This document shows positions 27,321 to 35,656 of a stretch of 59,946 nucleotides of DNA, one piece after another. Below the pieces are notes generated by a model, which saw only the letters and a program-made list of their open reading frames with translations, ran no database searches and was not told the origin of the DNA. Positions within the stretch are counted from its first letter, which is position 1. Each line of letters begins with the position of its first letter. Made by a program: the position numbers and the translations under genes. The stretch is from an uncultured Phascolarctobacterium sp. Lineage in GTDB: Bacteria > Bacillota > Negativicutes > Acidaminococcales > Acidaminococcaceae. The DNA lies in assembly GCA_947589605.1 (NCBI GenBank), contig CANQBR010000007.1, positions 1 through 59,946 of the forward strand, written 5' to 3'.

Positions 27321-28730
27321 ATGCCTTATGTGTTGTTTTCCCCTATCGGCAGCAAAGACCCTACCGCCCTTGATAATAAGCAAAACAGTTTGTGGGACGG
27401 CTCGATGCTGCACATTTGCCGCAAATACAGGCCCGAGCATATCGTCCTGTATTTTTCCAGGGAGATGCTGGAGAGAGAAGAGGCGTGCAGAGATTGCATC
27501 GTTCGATTGTATAGCGATCTCGGCCTAGAGGTAAATGACGAGCTGATAGAAGCTGTCAAAAGACCGGAACTGGTGGAAGTGCAGAAATTTGACCAATACT
27601 ATGAAGAGTTCCCTAAATTGTTGGACGAACTGCACAAAAAATTCCCGCAGCATACGCTGCTCTTGAATGTGTCGTCCGGTACTCCGGCCATGAAGAACGC
27701 CCTGCATCAGATCGCCTATTTATCTTACTTTAAGGTCGTGCCGGTACAGGTGAGGACCCCCAACAAGAGCTTGAACCGTACGCAGGATATGCCCTATGAA
27801 GAAACAACAGCTCGTGAACTGAATGCGGATAACGACCCCGAGTTGTACGAAGACCGCTGTGAAGAAGCAGAGCATCGCAACTATAACTTCATGATCCGCT
27901 GCAAAGACATAAAGATACTTTTGGAGCGCTACGATTACGAAGCTGCTTGCCAAGTGGCGGAAGAGATCAAAGAACTTCTTTCACCGCGGGCTTTGGAACT
28001 GCTGAAGGCCGCTCGTGAGCGCATCCGACTTAATTGGCGGAGCATCAAGAAAGAACTGAGAGATGAATTGGGCATACGGTCCGATGATATGAAGATCGGC
28101 GGCAGAGCAGATCTGTCGGAATATTTCCTTTGGCTGCAGGCGAAGCAGGAACGAGGCGATCTGGCCGATTTTCTGCGGGGCTTATCGCCCATCCTCTTTC
28201 AACTTATGAAGATAGCCGTCGAGGAAAAAATGGGACTGGTGCTGGATAAGTATTGCACGGGCAGTGCCGATAACAGAATGTTGGAGCTTAGCCTGCTTGC
28301 GAAAGATGAGCAGGGAAAAGAGTTGCGGGATATCCTCGGGATACAGGGGAGCAAAGCCTCTTTGAGCAGCAATCATTATGCGAAAATTTTGGAACGAAAA
28401 GGCGCCGGGCAGCCGTGGGTGAAGCCTTTGTTGATCTTGCGGAATATCGAGATGGCTGTCCGCAACAAAGCGGCACATCAGATCACGGCCGGCGATGAAG
28501 CATCCATCTTAAAAGCGCAGAAAGAAGCAATGAGAGATCCTGATTTTCGCTATAGACTTAATCATCTTGAGGCCCCTCTTAGATCCGCAGAAATTTTGGG
28601 ATTGGTGGGGAAGACTGTCAGCGCTTTAAACGAGAAGGCCGAGAAAAAAGATCGTTTAGAGATAAACAGGGCCGCATACAAAGATATGAACGCAAAGATA
28701 GCGGCCGCTTTAGGAGAAAGCAACAAATGA
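27321..28730 (+). CDS. csm6: Csm6: CARF-HEPN cyclic-oligoadenylate-activated ribonuclease
   Basis: 469 aa. The N-terminal CARF domain has YVLFSPIGSKDPT, DGSMLHICRKYRPEHIVLYFS and LLNVSSGTPAMKNAL, the ligand-binding pattern of Csm6. The C-terminal HEPN domain has the R-x4-H catalytic motif RNKAAH (R381-H386). When Cas10 makes cyclic oligoadenylate, Csm6 degrades RNA non-specifically. Given the degenerate Cas10 HD domain, this is likely the main effector here. ATG 27321 follows AAAAAGGAGA; a longer frame upstream lacks family similarity. The stop overlaps cas6 (ATGA). Confidence 0.93.
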   Translation: MPYVLFSPIGSKDPTALDNKQNSLWDGSMLHICRKYRPEHIVLYFSREMLEREEACRDCIVRLYSDLGLEVNDELIEAVKRPELVEVQKFDQYYEEFPKLLDELHKKFPQHTLLLNVSSGTPAMKNALHQIAYLSYFKVVPVQVRTPNKSLNRTQDMPYEETTARELNADNDPELYEDRCEEAEHRNYNFMIRCKDIKILLERYDYEAACQVAEEIKELLSPRALELLKAARERIRLNWRSIKKELRDELGIRSDDMKIGGRADLSEYFLWLQAKQERGDLADFLRGLSPILFQLMKIAVEEKMGLVLDKYCTGSADNRMLELSLLAKDEQGKELRDILGIQGSKASLSSNHYAKILERKGAGQPWVKPLLILRNIEMAVRNKAAHQITAGDEASILKAQKEAMRDPDFRYRLNHLEAPLRSAEILGLVGKTVSALNEKAEKKDRLEINRAAYKDMNAKIAAALGESNK

Positions 28731-29431
28731 CGAAAGAAACTGTTTCGCAGAAAAAGGTCAGGATGATGCGGGTGAACTACCCCGATATAAAAGTCCCCCA
28801 ATGGCAGGGACGGCGGCTGCGGGGCTTTTTTGCTTCGGCAGAAGAGGCCGATGATCTGCTGCACAATCACGAAGGGGACGGGGCAAGCATTTACCGCTAC
28901 CCTTTAGTGCAATATAAAGTGATAAACCGGCGGCCTGTCATCGTAGCTGTCGAAGAGGGGATAAGTGCCGTCTATCCGTTGGTCATGGGGCGGCAGGAAC
29001 TGCGGTTAGGGGAGCGCACTTATCCTTGCGGGCATATGGAAATAGATCTCGACACCGGAGTTTTAGGCGCTACGGAAGAATCGCGCCGCTATAAATTCTG
29101 TGCTCCGTGGTTCGGGCTGAATCAACACAATTATCAGATATACGCCGAAGCCGATGCGGAAGAAAAAGAAAGATTGCTGGGGCAGGTGCTGATCGGCAAT
29201 GTGCTGAGTCTCGCCAAGGGGCTGGGGGTCAACGTAGACAGAACATTGCACGTTCAGGCTCAGCTGCAGGCTCGTAAGATGAGCTTTAAGAATGAAACGG
29301 TAGTGGGATTCCTGGGAGATTTTTCCGTAAACTTCGCCATCCCGCCGCTCCTGGGCTTGGGAAAAAGCGTGTCGCGGGGATTCGGCGCTGTGGTCCCTAT
29401 CAAAGAAAAACGAAGAAAGAATGAACAATAA
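28727..29431 (+). CDS. cas6: Cas6 pre-crRNA endonuclease
   Basis: 234 aa. Two ferredoxin-like halves; SIYRYPLVQYKVINRRPVIVAVEEG in the first and the C-terminal glycine-rich loop PPLLGLGKSVSRGFGAVVPIK in the second are typical of Cas6. It cuts the repeat RNA to leave an 8-nt 5' handle (AUUGAGAC here). Histidines such as those in HMEIDLD or the early LLHNHEGD could contribute to catalysis, but this is uncertain. Start overlaps the csm6 stop by 4 nt. Confidence 0.85.
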   Translation: MTKETVSQKKVRMMRVNYPDIKVPQWQGRRLRGFFASAEEADDLLHNHEGDGASIYRYPLVQYKVINRRPVIVAVEEGISAVYPLVMGRQELRLGERTYPCGHMEIDLDTGVLGATEESRRYKFCAPWFGLNQHNYQIYAEADAEEKERLLGQVLIGNVLSLAKGLGVNVDRTLHVQAQLQARKMSFKNETVVGFLGDFSVNFAIPPLLGLGKSVSRGFGAVVPIKEKRRKNEQ

Positions 29432-29435
29432 CTGA

Positions 29436-29462
29436 AACCACGCCGGGGCGGCGTGGTTTTAG
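29436..29462 (+). terminator. Intrinsic terminator after cas6
   Basis: AACCACGCC (29436-29444) pairs with GGCGTGGTT (29450-29458), then TTAG. The identical stem occurs again at 58529-58551 after the porin. Confidence 0.8.
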
Positions 29463-29647
29463 TTATGTTAAAGTATAAAATTGTTACAAGCCTTAGCCAT
29501 GTTTTCCTTCACACATTTCAACACGACCGAAACAGGACACGAAACGCCTGATTTAGAAGATCTCATCCGAATTTTACAAAAGTTGCTCGACATTTAAACT
29601 CTAGAAAAATCTCGCTTTTTTTGCAGAGTGAGGACCGCATAAATCGC

Positions 29648-29676
29648 CTTGCAAGAGGCGCTTGCTGCTGATATAA
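29648..29676 (+). promoter_or_regulatory. Promoter of the ompH-lpx gene cluster
   Basis: TTGCAA (29648-29653), 17-nt spacer, TATAAT (29671-29676). The remaining bases of 29463-29737 hold no gene. Confidence 0.75.
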
Positions 29677-29737
29677 TATAAAAAGGCTTTAAGCCACAAA
29701 GTGTTTTCAAAAAAACACAGAAAGAAGGAAAAACACC

Positions 29738-30223
29738 ATGATGCAATCGTTGCGTAATCCGAAAAATGTGAAATTGGTCTCTCTCTTCATCGCCGCTGTG
29801 TTCGTGCTGGGCTGCTTTGCCCTCTCCGTGACCCAAAGCGGTTTCGGTAAAGTGGTGCAGGCAGCTTCCAGCGAGAGCGCCATCGGCGTGGTGAACTCTC
29901 AGGTGATCTTCAGCCAAAGCCCCGATACCAGAAATGCACAGACTGTTCTGCGTCAGTTCATGGAAGAAACTCAGAAAGATTTCAACGAGAAGAGCCAGAA
30001 CATGAACGATCAGGAGAAGCAGCGCTACTATACTCAATGCCAGCAGCGGGTGCAGGCCAAAGAGCGGGAACTGCTGGAGCCCATCAGCAAAAAGATCGAA
30101 GCCGCCATCGAAAAGATAGCCAAGAAGAAGGGCCTGTCTGTAGTAGTCGAGAAGAACTCCGTCGTTTTCGGCGGTGTGGATATCACCGACGAAGTGGTGA
30201 AGAACCTGCAAAGCGGCAAATAG
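29738..30223 (+). CDS. OmpH/Skp-family periplasmic chaperone (first of three)
   Basis: 161 aa. A signal-anchor or signal peptide (LVSLFIAAVFVLGCFALSVT) precedes IGVVNSQVIFSQSPDTRNAQ, a coiled-coil arm (QKDFNEKSQNMNDQEKQR) and the returning strand KKKGLSVVVEKNSVVFGGVDITDEVVKNL: the Skp (OmpH) fold. Skp holds unfolded outer-membrane proteins in the periplasm. It opens the envelope cluster leading to lpxD. Preceded by GAAGGA. Confidence 0.85.
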   Translation: MMQSLRNPKNVKLVSLFIAAVFVLGCFALSVTQSGFGKVVQAASSESAIGVVNSQVIFSQSPDTRNAQTVLRQFMEETQKDFNEKSQNMNDQEKQRYYTQCQQRVQAKERELLEPISKKIEAAIEKIAKKKGLSVVVEKNSVVFGGVDITDEVVKNLQSGK

Positions 30224-30241
30224 TCCGCAGCGAGGAGGGCC

Positions 30242-31258
30242 ATGGGCGTGGGCGGAAGCTACCGGATACCGGCTGTGCTGTTGGCGGGCTTGCTCTGTCT
30301 TTCAGCGGGCTGCTCTTTAGATGCGAACGGCAAAAACGCCAAGGCGGCTTATATCCGCTATGACGAAGTGGCGGCTGTCCACCCCGGCCGAGCCAAGCTG
30401 AAGTTGGGCGAGGCGATATTGCGCAATCTGGAGGGTCAGGAGCTGCGGCAAAGGCAGCTGTTGGCTTCTCAGGCCGGCAGTTTGGCAGAACTGAACAGAC
30501 TGCGGCGGGCCTCCGTGAGCAATTTTTTGGCTGCCGATCTGGATGCCAAGCTGTACGAAGCAAGGCAGCGGGAAGCGGAACTGTTGGAGAAACGTTTGGC
30601 TGTCGCGGAAGCAGAGGCCGAGGAAAGAGTGGCCCAACGGCGGCGGGAGATAGAAGACGATTATCGGCTGCGCCTCTTCAATTTGCGGTTGCGTTTGGAC
30701 AACACCAGGCCGTTGCCGCGGGAGGCGGCGGGCATGGACCGCAAGGAGCTGCGCCGCTTCGAGCAAGAAGCCAAGGCCAAGATGGAAGCCAAGAGCGCCG
30801 AATTGAAAGAGGAACGGGACGGCAAGATAGCCGCCATCGAAGCGGAGAAGGCCGGCTACGTGCGGGAACTGCTAGGCCCGGATGTGGCGGCGGCGCGGGA
30901 GAGGTTGGCTGCCGAGGCCGGCAGGAGCAGGGCTCAGATGGAAGCCGAAATGGCGGCCGAAGCTGAGAGAAAACTGCCGCCCGAAGCAGAGGAGGCTCTT
31001 GCTCAGGCCCTGACGGCGCTGGATAGACAGCTGACCAAACAACGGCTGAAAAATTCGGACCTGCAGCAAAAGATCGATGACGACATAACCTCTATGGCTG
31101 CCAAAGTGGCTAAAGAAAAAGGCTACGCCATCGTCTACAAAAACATAGCGGCCCCGGGCACTGCCGTCGATATCACCGATGTGCTGAAGACGGAGCTGGC
31201 CAAGCTGACCTCGCCGCAAGCTGCAGAGACCGCAGATAAAACAAAAGAAGGTAGATGA
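30242..31258 (+). CDS. Long OmpH/Skp-like lipoprotein with extended coiled coil (second of three)
   Basis: 338 aa, about twice normal Skp length. Lipoprotein signal (LLAGLLCLSAGC). The start of the mature part (AAYIRYDEVAAVHPGRAKL) and the last 70 residues (KIDDDITSMAAKVAKEKGYAIVYKNIAAPGTAVDITDVLK) are the two ends of a Skp domain; between them lies a long Arg/Glu/Ala coiled coil (residues 60-260). It is probably anchored to a membrane and reaches into the periplasm. Function as an OMP chaperone or envelope tether is inferred. Sits 18 nt after the first ompH; its stop overlaps an ATG of the third. Confidence 0.7.
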   Translation: MGVGGSYRIPAVLLAGLLCLSAGCSLDANGKNAKAAYIRYDEVAAVHPGRAKLKLGEAILRNLEGQELRQRQLLASQAGSLAELNRLRRASVSNFLAADLDAKLYEARQREAELLEKRLAVAEAEAEERVAQRRREIEDDYRLRLFNLRLRLDNTRPLPREAAGMDRKELRRFEQEAKAKMEAKSAELKEERDGKIAAIEAEKAGYVRELLGPDVAAARERLAAEAGRSRAQMEAEMAAEAERKLPPEAEEALAQALTALDRQLTKQRLKNSDLQQKIDDDITSMAAKVAKEKGYAIVYKNIAAPGTAVDITDVLKTELAKLTSPQAAETADKTKEGR

Positions 31259-31260
31259 CT

Positions 31261-31668
31261 ATGATCAAAAAAGCAATGGCCGGCTTGATGCTGGTGTGCG
31301 CCTTGGGAAGTTTGGGCTGCAGCCGCAATGCGGACTTCGGCACGGTGGACCTGAGGCGTGTGGAAGAAGAGGCGCCCATAGTTAAGACCATCAAGGAAGA
31401 TTTTGCCGCTAAGATGGGCGAGCTGCAGGACCAGATGAATAAGGAAATGGAAGGCAAGGATGCCGAGGAAGCCCGCAAAGTGGCGGAAGATTTCACTGCC
31501 AGAGGCAAGCTGATCCAAAGCGAGACCCAGAACAAACTGAAAAGCAGTTTGGACACCGCCATCAGTCAGGTGGCCAAGGAAAAAGGTTTGGGAGCGGTCC
31601 TCATCAAGGATGCGGTACGCCAAGGCGGCACCGATGTGACCAACGACGTTATCGCCAAAATGAAATAA
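31261..31668 (+). CDS. Small OmpH/Skp-like lipoprotein (third of three)
   Basis: 135 aa. Lipoprotein signal ending LGSLGC. The rest is a short Skp hairpin: FGTVDLRRVEEEAPIVKTI, a coiled coil (MGELQDQMNKEMEGKDAEEARK) and ISQVAKEKGLGAVLIKDAVRQGGTDVTNDVIAKMK. ATG 31261 has GAAGGTAG 8 nt upstream; an ATG two codons earlier overlaps the previous stop. The gene is followed by a terminator-like hairpin before lpxD. Confidence 0.7.
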   Translation: MIKKAMAGLMLVCALGSLGCSRNADFGTVDLRRVEEEAPIVKTIKEDFAAKMGELQDQMNKEMEGKDAEEARKVAEDFTARGKLIQSETQNKLKSSLDTAISQVAKEKGLGAVLIKDAVRQGGTDVTNDVIAKMK

Positions 31669-31718
31669 AGAAAACTTAAAGGGGCGCGGGGTTCTGCCTT
31701 CGAGCCCGGGCGGGAAAA

Positions 31719-31762
31719 CTCCAACTTAAGGCTGCTGCGCTGCGCCTGAGCCGGAGTTTTAT
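31719..31762 (+). terminator. Hairpin between ompH genes and lpxD
   Basis: AAAACTCC pairs with GGAGTTTT around a GC-rich internal hairpin, followed by ATG-containing sequence with few T. It is probably a partial terminator or attenuator, so some transcription may continue into lpxD. Confidence 0.55.
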
Positions 31763-31785
31763 GTCTGCCAAAGGGAGGGACAGGC

Positions 31786-32817
31786 GTGATAGAGAAGCGG
31801 GTCAAAGAGCTGGCCGAATTTTTACGGGGACGACTGGAAAACGATGTGCCGGAACTGGTGATCACCGGAGTGAAAGACTTGGTGACCGCCGGGCCTCAGG
31901 ATGCCTCTTTCGCCGTGCCTCCTTACGTGGAGCGCTGTCACGAAAGCAGGGCCGGCGTTTTGATCATCGGTTTGAAAGATACACCAGCCACCGATCGGCC
32001 TTTGATCCGGGTGGAGAATCCCCGGGCCGCTTTCGCCGCTCTTTTGGCGCTCTTTCATCCCCCCGTCGAGATCGAGCGGGGCATCAGCCCTTTGGCCTTT
32101 GTTTCTCCCGAAGCAAAATTGGGGAAGAACGTGGCCGTGCAGGCTTTCGCCTTTATCGAAGCCGGAGCGGAGATAGGGGATGACTGCGTCATCTATCCTT
32201 CCGTTTATGTGGGCCGCAATGTTAAGATAGGCGCCGGTTCCACCCTCTATCCCAATGTTACGATCAGAGAAGACTGCGTCATCGGCCGGCGAGTGATCCT
32301 TCAGGCCGGGGCGGTGATAGGCGGCGACGGCTTCGGCTACACCAACGAAGCAGACGGCAGCCACAAAAAGATCGCTCAAGTGGGCAACGTGGTAATCGAA
32401 GACGACGTGGAGATCGGCAACAATTCCTGCGTGGACCGGGCCACCACCAAGAGCACCGTGGTAGGCAAGGGCAGCAAGCTGGACAATTTGGTGCACTTGG
32501 GCCACAACGATGTGGTGGGGAAGAACTGCCTCTTCTGCGGTCATGTGGGCATCTCCGGCAGCGTCACCATCGGCGACAACTGTGTTTTCGCCGGGCAGGC
32601 GGCTACCGTGGGCCATATCACCATCGGCGACAACTGCATCTTCGGCGGCCGTACCGGCATCATCGGCAATGTGGCCGCCAATTCTCAAATGGCCGGTTTT
32701 CCGGCCCAGCCCTACAAAGAATGGCTGCGCCACGAAGCTGCCTTAAGAAAAGTGGGCGAGCTCTTAAAGCGGGTCAAAGAATTGGAAAAAGAAGTGGAGC
32801 GCTTAAAGAATATTTAA
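31786..32817 (+). CDS. lpxD: UDP-3-O-(3-hydroxyacyl)glucosamine N-acyltransferase LpxD
   Basis: 343 aa. N-terminal uridine-binding domain, then a left-handed beta-helix of hexapeptide repeats (IGDDCVIYPSVYVGRNVKIGAG) with GGDGFGYTNEADGSHKKIAQVG and VHLGHNDVVGKNCLFCGHVGISG containing the catalytic His region. The C-terminal helix is basic/acidic (RVKELEKEVERLKNI). It adds the second acyl chain in lipid A synthesis. GTG start after GGGAGGGA. Confidence 0.96.
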   Translation: MIEKRVKELAEFLRGRLENDVPELVITGVKDLVTAGPQDASFAVPPYVERCHESRAGVLIIGLKDTPATDRPLIRVENPRAAFAALLALFHPPVEIERGISPLAFVSPEAKLGKNVAVQAFAFIEAGAEIGDDCVIYPSVYVGRNVKIGAGSTLYPNVTIREDCVIGRRVILQAGAVIGGDGFGYTNEADGSHKKIAQVGNVVIEDDVEIGNNSCVDRATTKSTVVGKGSKLDNLVHLGHNDVVGKNCLFCGHVGISGSVTIGDNCVFAGQAATVGHITIGDNCIFGGRTGIIGNVAANSQMAGFPAQPYKEWLRHEAALRKVGELLKRVKELEKEVERLKNI

Positions 32818-32984
32818 GATAAAAGAAGAAACAGCCCGAGCGGGCCGTGCGAAAAAACGCCCCTCGCTTCTGTTATATAAGGATAAAAATACAGCGATAA
32901 ATATACGGCGCTAAAAGAGATAAGGAAAAAGACGACGATAAACACTCATTACCTTATAACGCCGTCTCGACATGACGATAACAA

Positions 32985-33080
32985 CACAGTAGCCGCCGCA
33001 GCCGTTCGGCTGCCGGTCCCTTAGCGAGCCTCGCGCCTGTGAGCGCACGGCTCGGCAAGGTACTGAAATCCCGAGGAAAA
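32985..33080 (+). other. GC-rich structured element upstream of the LpxL-type gene
   Basis: Hairpin GCAGCC (32998-33003) / GGCTGC (33008-33013), then a nested stem CGAGCC (33025-33030) / GGCTCG (33049-33054) enclosing GCGC (33033-33036) / GCGC (33043-33046). It lies in the 275-nt gap 32818-33092. No tRNA or known riboswitch pattern is recognised. The pairing suggests a structured 5' leader. Confidence 0.45.
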
Positions 33081-33092
33081 GGATGTTGCTAC

Positions 33093-33989
33093 GTGCTTCA
33101 ATATCATTTAATGAAAATTTGTTCCAAGTTTTTTTGCCTGGCTCCCGGGCCTTTGCGCAAGGGAGCGGCGGCCGCCTTGGGCCGGATAGCCCTGTGGGTG
33201 ACGCCGCACTGGCGGATGGAGATGGCCGCTGCCAATGTTCGGGACTGTTTGGGCTTAGAGCCTGCTGCAGCTGCCGAGGTAGCGAAAGAGAGCGTGCGGC
33301 GTTTCGGCCGCATGATCATAGAGGTGCTGCGCTTTCCCCTTTTGAAAGCAGATGAGCTCGACCGCTGGGTAGAGTTCGAAGGCTGGGAACTCTACGAAGC
33401 TGCCGCAGCCGAAAATAAAGGCGTCATCATGTGCACCGGTCACTTCGGCAACTGGGAACTTTTAGGAGGAGCCATCGCCCTGAAACTGGGGCAGCCGCTG
33501 CTCTCCATCGCGAGAAAGCAGAACAACAGTCAGATGGACAGGTTCATCCACGAATACCGGGAGCTGGTAGGCCAAAAATTGGTTTACAATCACGGCGGCC
33601 ATTCCCTCATGGCCATCAGCCGCATGGTGAAGGAAAAACATCATTTGGGCGTGGTGTACGACCAAGATACCAACGACGGAGGCGTAGCTACCAAACTTTT
33701 CGGCAAGGCCTGTGCCATGCCGGTAGGCCCTGCTGCTTTGTCCCGAACCTACGGCAGCCCCATCCTTCCCGTTTTCATCCACAACAGGCCCGACGGCACC
33801 AGTGTGGCCCGTTGCCATCCCGCCTTTCACACGCCCCGCACTGCGGACAAAGAAGCGGATCTGGCAGCTGCCACTGCTTATCTGGTGAAAGTTTTGGAGC
33901 GGGAAGTGAAAGAAGACCCGGCCATGTGGTTTTGGGCCCACGATCGCTGGAAGGACGGCAGAAAGCGCTTCGGCGGGGGCAAAAAGTGA
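33093..33989 (+). CDS. lpxL: Lipid A biosynthesis acyltransferase, LpxL/HtrB family
   Basis: 298 aa. The catalytic H-x4-D/E motif is in VIMCTGHFGNWELLGG; KQNNSQMDRFIHEYRE and LGVVYDQDTNDGGVATKLFGK and a late FWAHDRWKDGRKRF complete the lysophospholipid-acyltransferase pattern. It adds a secondary acyl chain to lipid A at the inner membrane. The chosen start GTG 33093 follows AAAGGA and gives MLQYHLMKICSKFF; ATG 33111 is the alternative. The frame is open further upstream through the structured element but without family similarity. Confidence 0.88.
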   Translation: MLQYHLMKICSKFFCLAPGPLRKGAAAALGRIALWVTPHWRMEMAAANVRDCLGLEPAAAAEVAKESVRRFGRMIIEVLRFPLLKADELDRWVEFEGWELYEAAAAENKGVIMCTGHFGNWELLGGAIALKLGQPLLSIARKQNNSQMDRFIHEYRELVGQKLVYNHGGHSLMAISRMVKEKHHLGVVYDQDTNDGGVATKLFGKACAMPVGPAALSRTYGSPILPVFIHNRPDGTSVARCHPAFHTPRTADKEADLAAATAYLVKVLEREVKEDPAMWFWAHDRWKDGRKRFGGGKK

Positions 33990-34062
33990 GGGCAAAAGAA
34001 AAATACACGACTAAAATATTTAGGTTCGATCGTTCAAACAAAGAGGAGCGAGGACAGAGATC

Positions 34063-35415
34063 ATGACAGGCAAGCAGGAAGCCAAACAACACACTATCAA
34101 AGAGGCGGTCAGCTACGCCGGCATCGGCCTCCACTCCGGCAAGGAAGTGGTGATGAGATTGCTCCCGGCCCCGGCAGACAGCGGCATCGTTTTCATCCGC
34201 ACCGATCTGCCCGAGCGGCCGAAGATAAAAGCCGTGCCGGAGAACATCACCTCTACCGTGAAAGCCACCACCTTGGGAGCCGAGGGAGCGGAAGTGTTCA
34301 CGGTGGAACATTTGCTGGCGGCCATCAACATGGCGGCCGTCGACAATTTACAGGTGGAACTTTCCGCACCGGAACCGCCGGTGGCCGACGGCAGTGCTCT
34401 CGTCTTTTGGGAACTTTTGCAAAAGGCAGGGCGGGCGGAGCAAGAGGCGCCCCGCCGGGTCTACGACATCGAAAAGACTTTTTCCGTTTACGACGGCGCA
34501 AGGTATATCACCTTGCAGCCCTACGACGGTTTCAGAGTCTCTTTCACTTCCATCAATAAACACCCGCTGCTGGGCACCCAATTTTTCGATATCGAATTGA
34601 CGCCGGAAAATTTCGCCCAAGAGATCGCACCGGCCCGCACCGTGGCCTTCATGCACGAGCTGGAGACTTTGCGAAAAATGGGGCTGGGGCTGGGAGGCAC
34701 GTTGGAAAACGTGGTGGTCTTCGACGATGAGAAGATCCTTTCCGAGACTCGCTTCGACAACGAATTGATCCGCCATAAAATATTAGACGTGATCGGCGAT
34801 CTGTGTTTGCTGGGGCCCATCAAAGGCCACGTGGTGGCGGTGATGACCGGCCACGCCTTGAACGGCAGACTGACGAAAGAGATAGCAGCATACAGAAAAA
34901 GCAAGACCGAGGCCACCGGGCCTGTGAGGAGGAAGGAAAACATGGCAGAGACGAAAGAGCAGACAGAAAGCGGAGAGAGAAAGCCCATCACTCTCGATAT
35001 CAACGAGATCACCAAGATATTGCCTCACCGTTACCCCATGCTTTTGGTGGATAAGGTGCTGGACGTGGAGCCCATGAAGTACGCTATCGGCGTGAAGAAC
35101 ATCACCGCCAACGAGATGCAGTTCTTGGGCCATTTCCCCGGCCAGCCCATCATGCCCGGTGTGCTGCTCATCGAAGCCATGGCTCAAGTGGGCGGCATCG
35201 CCATGCTCTACCCCGAAGAGAACAGAGGGAAGATCTCCGTTTTCGCCCGCATCGACAACGTGCGCTTCCGCCGTCAGCTGCTGCCGGGGGATCAGCTCAT
35301 CACCCGGGCTGAGGTGACCAAGATCATGCGGGGCAATATGGGCATCATCCACTGCGAAGGAAAAGTAGACGGCAAGGTGGCCTGCGAATGCGACTGCACT
35401 TTCGCCATCAGGTGA
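34063..35415 (+). CDS. lpxC-fabZ: Bifunctional LpxC-FabZ fusion
   Basis: 450 aa. Residues 1-280 are LpxC, the zinc deacetylase committing lipid A synthesis: VSYAGIGLHSGKEV, VEHLLAAIN (His83, zinc ligand), ELIRHKILDVIGDL (remaining His/Asp ligands). Residues 294-450 are FabZ, the 3-hydroxyacyl-ACP dehydratase: LPHRYPMLLVDKV, GHFPGQPIMPGVLLIEAMAQ (catalytic His/Glu). The junction (RRKENMAETKEQ) encodes a strong GAGGAGGAAGG site and ATG at 34942, so FabZ alone could also be made. Such fusions are standard in Bacteroidetes; here it may be a recent read-through of two genes. Preceded by GAGGA. Confidence 0.92.
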   Translation: MTGKQEAKQHTIKEAVSYAGIGLHSGKEVVMRLLPAPADSGIVFIRTDLPERPKIKAVPENITSTVKATTLGAEGAEVFTVEHLLAAINMAAVDNLQVELSAPEPPVADGSALVFWELLQKAGRAEQEAPRRVYDIEKTFSVYDGARYITLQPYDGFRVSFTSINKHPLLGTQFFDIELTPENFAQEIAPARTVAFMHELETLRKMGLGLGGTLENVVVFDDEKILSETRFDNELIRHKILDVIGDLCLLGPIKGHVVAVMTGHALNGRLTKEIAAYRKSKTEATGPVRRKENMAETKEQTESGERKPITLDINEITKILPHRYPMLLVDKVLDVEPMKYAIGVKNITANEMQFLGHFPGQPIMPGVLLIEAMAQVGGIAMLYPEENRGKISVFARIDNVRFRRQLLPGDQLITRAEVTKIMRGNMGIIHCEGKVDGKVACECDCTFAIR

Positions 35416-35481
35416 GCGAAGAGGCCGCTGTTTTTTGAGTGGGGCGTGAGACTCGGCACTTTCGCAAAAAAATAATGACAA

Positions 35482-35545
35482 AAATACGGATAAGGCAGAA
35501 AAAAGGCGAAAACGCAAGCTAACTGCTCTTATCCGTATTTATTTA
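35482..35545 (+). terminator. Long-stem intrinsic terminator between lpxC-fabZ and lpxA
   Basis: A 13-bp stem, AAATACGGATAAG (35482-35494) with CTTATCCGTATTT (35528-35540), then a T/A tail. A second palindrome CGGACCG...CGGTCCG (35621-35639) lies just before the lpxA ribosome site and may affect its translation. Confidence 0.7.
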
Positions 35546-35656
35546 TGCCAGACGGCCTCTGAGAAAAAGCAAAAAACGGCGGAGAAAAAGGATTGTAATT
35601 GTGTTGGTAAGTGTAAGCAGCCGGACCGCCGGTCGGTCCGTTTAGGAGTGAAGATA

